A stretch of DNA of 64,000 nucleotides from Chaetoderma sp. LZ-2023a (taxonomy: Eukaryota > Mollusca > Caudofoveata > Chaetodermatida > Chaetodermatidae): assembly GCA_034401795.1 (NCBI GenBank), contig CM067363.1, positions 25,245,714 through 25,309,713 on the forward strand, read 5' to 3'. The notes below the pieces were generated by a model, which was not told the origin of the DNA, did no database searches, and was given only the letters and a program-made list of their open reading frames with translations. The position numbers and the translations under genes were made by a program. The number at the start of each line of letters is the position of its first letter. Position 1 is the first letter of the stretch. Below, one piece after another: positions 56,324-64,000 of this stretch.

Positions 56324-58465
56324 GTGCGACAGGAACAGCGGTGCCAGTTAGACCGGCTAAGCCAAGACCAAAATGGTTCTCGCTCTCTCTCATCAAGAGA
56401 GGGGGTGGGGGCGGATCGCGAGCCAGACACCCCCATTAGGCGTCGATGCATCTATAGTGGGTGGAAGGCTCATGCGTTTCTTCGACGCTTGGCGAGGTGT
56501 GACGTCAGACATTCTGGTCCTGGGATGGTTATCCCAGGGGTCCATGCCGGAGTGGTGGGATTTTCCACCATGGAATCTGTCTTTGGCACCTTTCTGGACA
56601 CCCGTACCAAGGGAGCCAGACAAGTTAGAAGCCATTCAAAACGAAGTGTCAAGTTTGCTTCTGAAGGGAGCAATAAAACCAGGCTTCTATTCAAACATGT
56701 TCCTTTTCCCCAAGAGCACAGGGGGATGGAGACCCGTACTCAATCTCAGGCCATTAAATTGGTTTATCCATATGCCTCGGTTTCAGATGGAAACTCCATC
56801 GGTCGGTAATGGCAGGATTGGGGAAGGGAATGTGGTGTGTGTCGATCGATCTGAAAGATGCCTATTTCCACATTCCAAAGAACAGGAGTTGTCACAGGTT
56901 TCTGAGATTTCCGTTTCAGAATCAAGTATGGGAGTTTATAGTCCTCCCATTCGGCCTGTCGGCAGCTCCACTGGTTTTCACAAGAGTGGTCCTTGCGGTG
57001 ACAGCGTTTCTCAGAAAAGAGAACGTGGCGCTTCACACCTACATAGACGATTGGCTGATTAAAGCAGATACATCAGCCAGGTTAGAGGTGGATACTGCTC
57101 TGACTCTGAAGTTGCTTTCACATCTAGGCTGGATAGTCAACAAGGAGAAATCCGAGTTGACACCCACTCAACATTTCGTTTATTTAGGGATGCGATTCGA
57201 TTTCGAGGAGGGCAGGGTTTACCCGTCAGAGCCCAGAGTGGTGTCTCTGTTAGCCATCCTCAAGAGTTTTCGATTGGGAACCACATTCAGGCGAGGTGGT
57301 TTCTTCAGATGCTGGGCATGATGGTCTCCATGGAGTGGGTAATCCCGTACACTGCTCTAATGCGAAGACCTATCAAGTTGTATTTGATATCTCTGTGGCA
57401 ACAGAGAACAGAACCCCTGTAAAAACTGGTAAATAATGCCACATCTTGTATGGTGGAAAAAGCGTCAGAATCTCCGAGTAGGAGTTTCGCTGCACCTACT
57501 CCACCCCAGCTGTCCGTGTACACGGATGCATCACTGGAGGGATGGGGGCCTGCCTGGGAGAACACCAGGTCTCGAGCACATGGACTCTCCAAGAGAGCCA
57601 GCTGCATATCAATCTGTTGGAAATGATGGCAGTGGAACGGGCATTGGAAAAGTTTCTTCAAAAAGTCAGGGGCAAGGTGATATTGATACGGTCAGACAAC
57701 TCGACAGTAGTATCATACATAAATCGCCAAGGCGGGACCAAGTCACCAACACTATGTATCAAAGTGTGGCACTTGATTCAATGGTGCGGGAATTACTCGG
57801 TTGTTTTGAAAGCAGCTCACATTCCTGGGCGATTGAACATTCTGGCAGATGCTTTGTCTCGCAGACAGAGAATTCTGTCAACAGAATGGTCTCTCAACCC
57901 TCCAGTTCTTCACAGGATCTTCGAGCATTGGGGCAAAACCATCGTGGATTTGTTCGCCAAAAGGGAAAATGCTCAAATCATGACTTATGTCTCGTCGATT
58001 CCAGATCCAAATGCCGTCGATACAGATGCTCTGGCGATAAGCTGGAGAGGGATGCACACTTACGCGTACCCATCCACCATTCTTCTACCGAAGATATTGG
58101 TGAAGATCATGGAGGAACCGTGCCTGGTCCTGCTAATAGCGCCATTTTGGTCCAGCAGGGCGTGGTTCACGGATCTTCTAGAACTGCTGGTGGAAAATCC
58201 AGTGCAGTTACCTGAGATTCCGAACATAATCTCCCAGGCCAAGGGACGCTTCCTACACGAGCGTCCCGAAATGTTCAAATTGACTGCGTGGATGTTATCA
58301 AACAACGTTCTACGTCGGAAGGCTTTTCTCGACAAGCTGCAGATTTCATCGCAGCTGCGAGAAGGAGGTCAACCTTCAAGTCATATAGCAACAAGGTTAA
58401 CAGATTTGCAGACTGGTGTGAGGAAAAGGGTATTGATGCCTTTCAATCCACTATTCAGCAAATAG
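56324..58465 (+). pseudogene. DIRS reverse transcriptase and RNase H
   Basis: Fingers: NEVSSLLLKGAIKPG, then TGGWRPVLNLRPLNWFI (56373-56800). Palm: VSIDLKDAYFHIP, VLPFGLSAAPLVF and YIDDWLI in a second frame (56809-57321); the catalytic YIDD is intact. RNase H follows in a third frame (57542-58465): HINLLEMMAVERALE, IRSDNSTVVSYINRQGG, HIPGRLNILADALSR. Frame changes near 56810 and 57320 kill it. The RNase H end overlaps the recombinase ORF by about 180 bp, usual in DIRS elements. Confidence 0.88.
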
Positions 58466-59306
58466 TAGACTTTCTCTGTGAACTGTTCTTTTCAGGACTA
58501 GCTCCTGTCACAATTGCTGGATACAAGTCAGCTTTGGCAACAGTTATCCCTTGTCTAGCCAACAGGGATAGTCCAGAGGTGGCTCAGTTGAATATGATGG
58601 TGAAGGGAATGAGCAATCTCAGACCGAGACAACCGGTAGTCATTCCAGCCTGGTGTCTATCTTTAGTGCTTAATGTACTGGCCATGCACCCTTTCGAACC
58701 ATTGCGGTCGGCTAGTCTAAAGCATTTGACTCTAAAGACTGTCTTTCTATTTGCAGCTTCCTCAGCTAGAAGGCACAGTGAGATCCATGCACTTTCAGCA
58801 GAGAGGGACCGATTTATTGTCTCCGGAGAGGGTCTGCGTCTACTGCCAAGAGCAGAGTTTATGTCAAAGAATCAGTCTTTGAGATATCCCGGCAAACCGA
58901 TCATTATACCGAAACTAACTAGGTTTGATCGTGATGCCAGTGTCTGGTGCCCAGTCCCTGCTTTGACTAAGTAAAAAAAATGGGCAGACTCATTACGGTC
59001 GAATGATAGACATATATGGATCTGCCATAAGAAGCCATATGGCACCGCATCCATGGATTCTATCTCTCGTTGGGTAGTCGAATGCATTCAGTCTACCCAT
59101 GAGATTGCGACTAGGCACCAGGTGCAATGCGCAACGGCACACAATATTAGAGGAATAGCCACCTCGACCCCCTTTACAATGGTGTTCCGTTAGAGGACAT
59201 CATGGCTGTTGCACAATGGCACTGTGAGTCCTCTTTCATGGATTACTATATGAGGGATGTGTCAGACTCCGCCAATCCACTCGCTTTAGCTGTTTTGAAA
59301 CGATAG
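58288..59306 (+). pseudogene. DIRS tyrosine recombinase
   Basis: N-terminal core-binding part: STFKSYSNKVNRFADWCEEK. Catalytic part: first Arg in SARRHSEIHAL (about 58770), then after a stop at 58972, HxxR in CATAHNIRGIATS (about 59135) and the region with the tyrosine nucleophile in SSFMDYYMRD (about 59240). The catalytic residues survive, but frameshifts at about 58980 and 59190 make the copy inactive. It would have integrated circular DNA without making target duplications. Confidence 0.85.
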
Positions 59307-59799
59307 TTATACGACCACACTGCTCTTCTCCCGTTTTTTGGCATTTGTAAAAAAGAATTAAGAAGCAGACATGGTCGAACGAGAGAATGTCAACCAGATT
59401 GTGTCACTGATGGCCGGACAAGTGAATGGCTGGAGGCTCCACGTCTGAAATCCAAATATCATGAGGTAATTCAAGATTGAGAGTTTTTTGTATCATGTCT
59501 ATATATCATGTTCATTCATCTTATATATTCATGCTCATTCCCAGGCTAATATATACAAATAGCAATTAACCCTCTTGGCATGTTTGTGTTTCAGGCGAGA
59601 TGCATGTTCGTGAGGTCTCACTTTTCTTAGGAGAAAAGAGGGGGTGTGGCAGTGATGCGAATGTGATTCGGTTCCGTTAACTTGATGGTCCTTTTAGGTC
59701 TCCATTAATCTAGTTTAAGTCTAGCTCTTTCTCCAAGGGGCAAAAGTAGCAATTGATGGCTTGCCCCTTCCCACCAGATTACTGTCTAAATCTGGTACA

Positions 59800-59897
59800 T
59801 ATCAGAAGTAATAGAATGGTGAGTATTGATCGAAGGAGAACGCAGGAAATTTCAATTTCCCTTTCTCCGAGATCTAACAATACTCACCATTCTATTA
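59800..59897. repeat. DIRS internal complementary region
   Basis: The first half (59800-59837) is the inverse of the left end at about 53214-53240. The second half (59845-59897) is the inverse of the right end at about 60092-60145. Their junction mimics a circle joint. Confidence 0.85.
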
Positions 59898-59934
59898 TGG
59901 ACCCAGCCTCCCATCCCCACGGAGGCAAGCCATG

Positions 59935-60150
59935 GGTATCTCTTGTTTGGTGGCTATGCAAACAATAATGAGCTTCATGGCAAACGGGTACTCGGCAGTT
60001 GGGAGCCGAGTACCCGGTTCCAGGAGTCGGTAAAGCTTACTAAGTCTATAGTCCTAGGGCCCAGCTATCCAGGCTAGCTTTATCAGAAGTAATAGAATGG
60101 TGAGTATTGTTAGATCTCGGAGAAAGGGAAATTGAAATTTCCTGCCTTCT
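59935..60150 (-). repeat. DIRS right inverted terminal repeat
   Basis: Inverse of 53221-53390, with about 40 extra terminal bases (60108-60150: AGATCTCGGAGAAAGGGAAA...) complementary to the internal region. Confidence 0.85.
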
Positions 60151-60295
60151 ACCAGGTATATGTGGACAGTTGATCCTATTTATATTATGCTCTTTGATCA
60201 TTAGTTACCTCACCCGTTTTTTTTATTTTTGTTATATACTTGCATTGAACCTGCACTAAATATCTTAAATTTCTGTAGACTCAATGGTTGAATCC

Positions 60296-60670
60296 AGTTT
60301 TAGGTACGCTACGCCCATCTCTAACTAAGTTCCACGCACGCTCTGCCCGTGTAGGGATCACTCGATGTCTGCATTCTCTGAATCTCAATTTCCAAAAAAC
60401 TATACAGGTCAGCAGCTGTTGAATATTTGCAAACTAATTTCTGTGGGGCTGTTGCTATGGCTGCCTATAGCAGCAACATCGCCCAAACAAATTAATTTCA
60501 AACTGATATTCAACAAAATGTTTATTAAATAGTAAAGATATATAATTCGTACAACTTGATGGGACTATTAAGCGCTTAAGACAGACTAAATCGCGTCATT
60601 CATGACGTAATTGATTCTGACGTCAGCCTACATGTGACGTAGTTGATCATGACGTCATATTATTGACTGA
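60296..60670 (+). repeat. Palindromic-core repeat, copy 9
   Basis: Diverged head, core about 60416-60510 and a tail with TGACGTCA at about 60629 and 60653. It lies 140 bp after the DIRS element. Confidence 0.7.
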
Positions 60671-63654
<2,984 letters not shown>

Positions 63655-63905
63655 TAATCTGTTGAATATAGTGTACTATGTTAAAGTTAAATTGACTGAG
63701 AGCTGCATGTGCGTGTGTCATAGGCAGCAACAGCACCAGTGCAAATTAGTTTCAAAATATTCATCATCCTACCTGTATAGTTACCTTGAAAATGCGATTC
63801 GGGGAATTCATTTTTCAGAGTATGTAAATCGATCCCAACGCGTGCAAATCGTGGGCGGAGATTAACTAGATATGGGCAGGGTACAGGGGTTGAAAATTGG
63901 AAAAA
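63655..63905 (-). repeat. Palindromic-core repeat, copy 10
   Basis: Inverse orientation: AGGCAGCAACAGCACCAG, AAATTAGTTTCAAAATATTC and, further on, GGGCGGAGATTAACTAGATA, the inverted head. The left core arm is degraded. Confidence 0.65.
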
Positions 63906-64000
63906 TATTCTGTTGGCCCTAGGGGCAAGTACGCCATTTAAATTAGGTTGCCGGACTGTATTTCCAGGTTGCACGATTTCTGTAAATTTAATTCTGTTGA

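Larger units (their letters stand above)
53214..60150 (+). mobile_element. DIRS1-like tyrosine-recombinase retroelement, decayed
   Basis: Order: inverted terminal repeat, gag relic, reverse transcriptase/RNase H, tyrosine recombinase, internal complementary region (59800-59897), inverted terminal repeat. The internal region is complementary to both outer ends. That defines the ends as about 53214 (CCTTCGATCAAT) and 60150, and it matches the DIRS circular-intermediate model. All ORFs carry stops or frameshifts. Confidence 0.88.

Overview
This is a eukaryotic, almost certainly metazoan, genomic segment that consists nearly entirely of transposable elements. No host gene appears intact. The one clear host-gene remnant is a rhodopsin-like GPCR on the minus strand near 49.9-53.1 kb, and a Tc1 element has split it. 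Chicken-repeat (CR1)/L2-like LINEs, a ZNF862-type hAT, Tc1 elements with DD34E transposases, a DIRS element and long microsatellites together fit an aquatic invertebrate or lower deuterostome. The species cannot be named from the sequence alone.

Layout. 0-1.3 kb: MITE and LINE ends. 1.3-9.9 kb: a minus-strand CR1-like LINE (ORF1 with a PHD-like finger; ORF2 endonuclease and reverse transcriptase). It is split by a complete 4.0-kb hAT element (3008-7019) whose 698-codon transposase is intact. 10.4-13.46 kb: LINE 3' ends and a decayed plus-strand LINE. 13.46-35.16 kb: at least three copies of one LTR-retroelement family. The best copy has 3.5-kb LTRs (13463-16980 and 22832-26300) with TGTAG...CTACA ends, a tRNA-Lys-like primer binding site, a Ty3-type gag relic, no recognisable pol, a conserved structured non-coding block, an internal CRE+TATA promoter, a zinc-finger ORF and a polypurine tract. 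Truncated and inverted copies follow. 38.2-41.4 kb: a FEN1/XPG-like nuclease gene with a cysteine-rich CXC-like tail, lying between inverted repeats. 41.8-49.9 kb: mostly non-coding, with many copies of a palindromic-core repeat. 49.9-53.1 kb: the GPCR relic, broken by a Tc1 element that a LINE has itself broken. 53.2-60.15 kb: a decayed DIRS1-like element with its internal complementary region. 61.5-63.16 kb: a compact Tc1 element with an intact transposase, inserted into a (TA)n tract.

How parts work together. The hAT and second Tc1 units look self-sufficient: an intact transposase between matching ends. The LTR family looks non-autonomous for reverse transcription. However, it keeps two promoters, a putative regulator ORF and RNA stems that show compensatory changes between copies. 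The strongest candidates for something undescribed are this LTR family (its internal-promoter zinc-finger gene and conserved RNA stems) and the nuclease gene flanked by inverted repeats.
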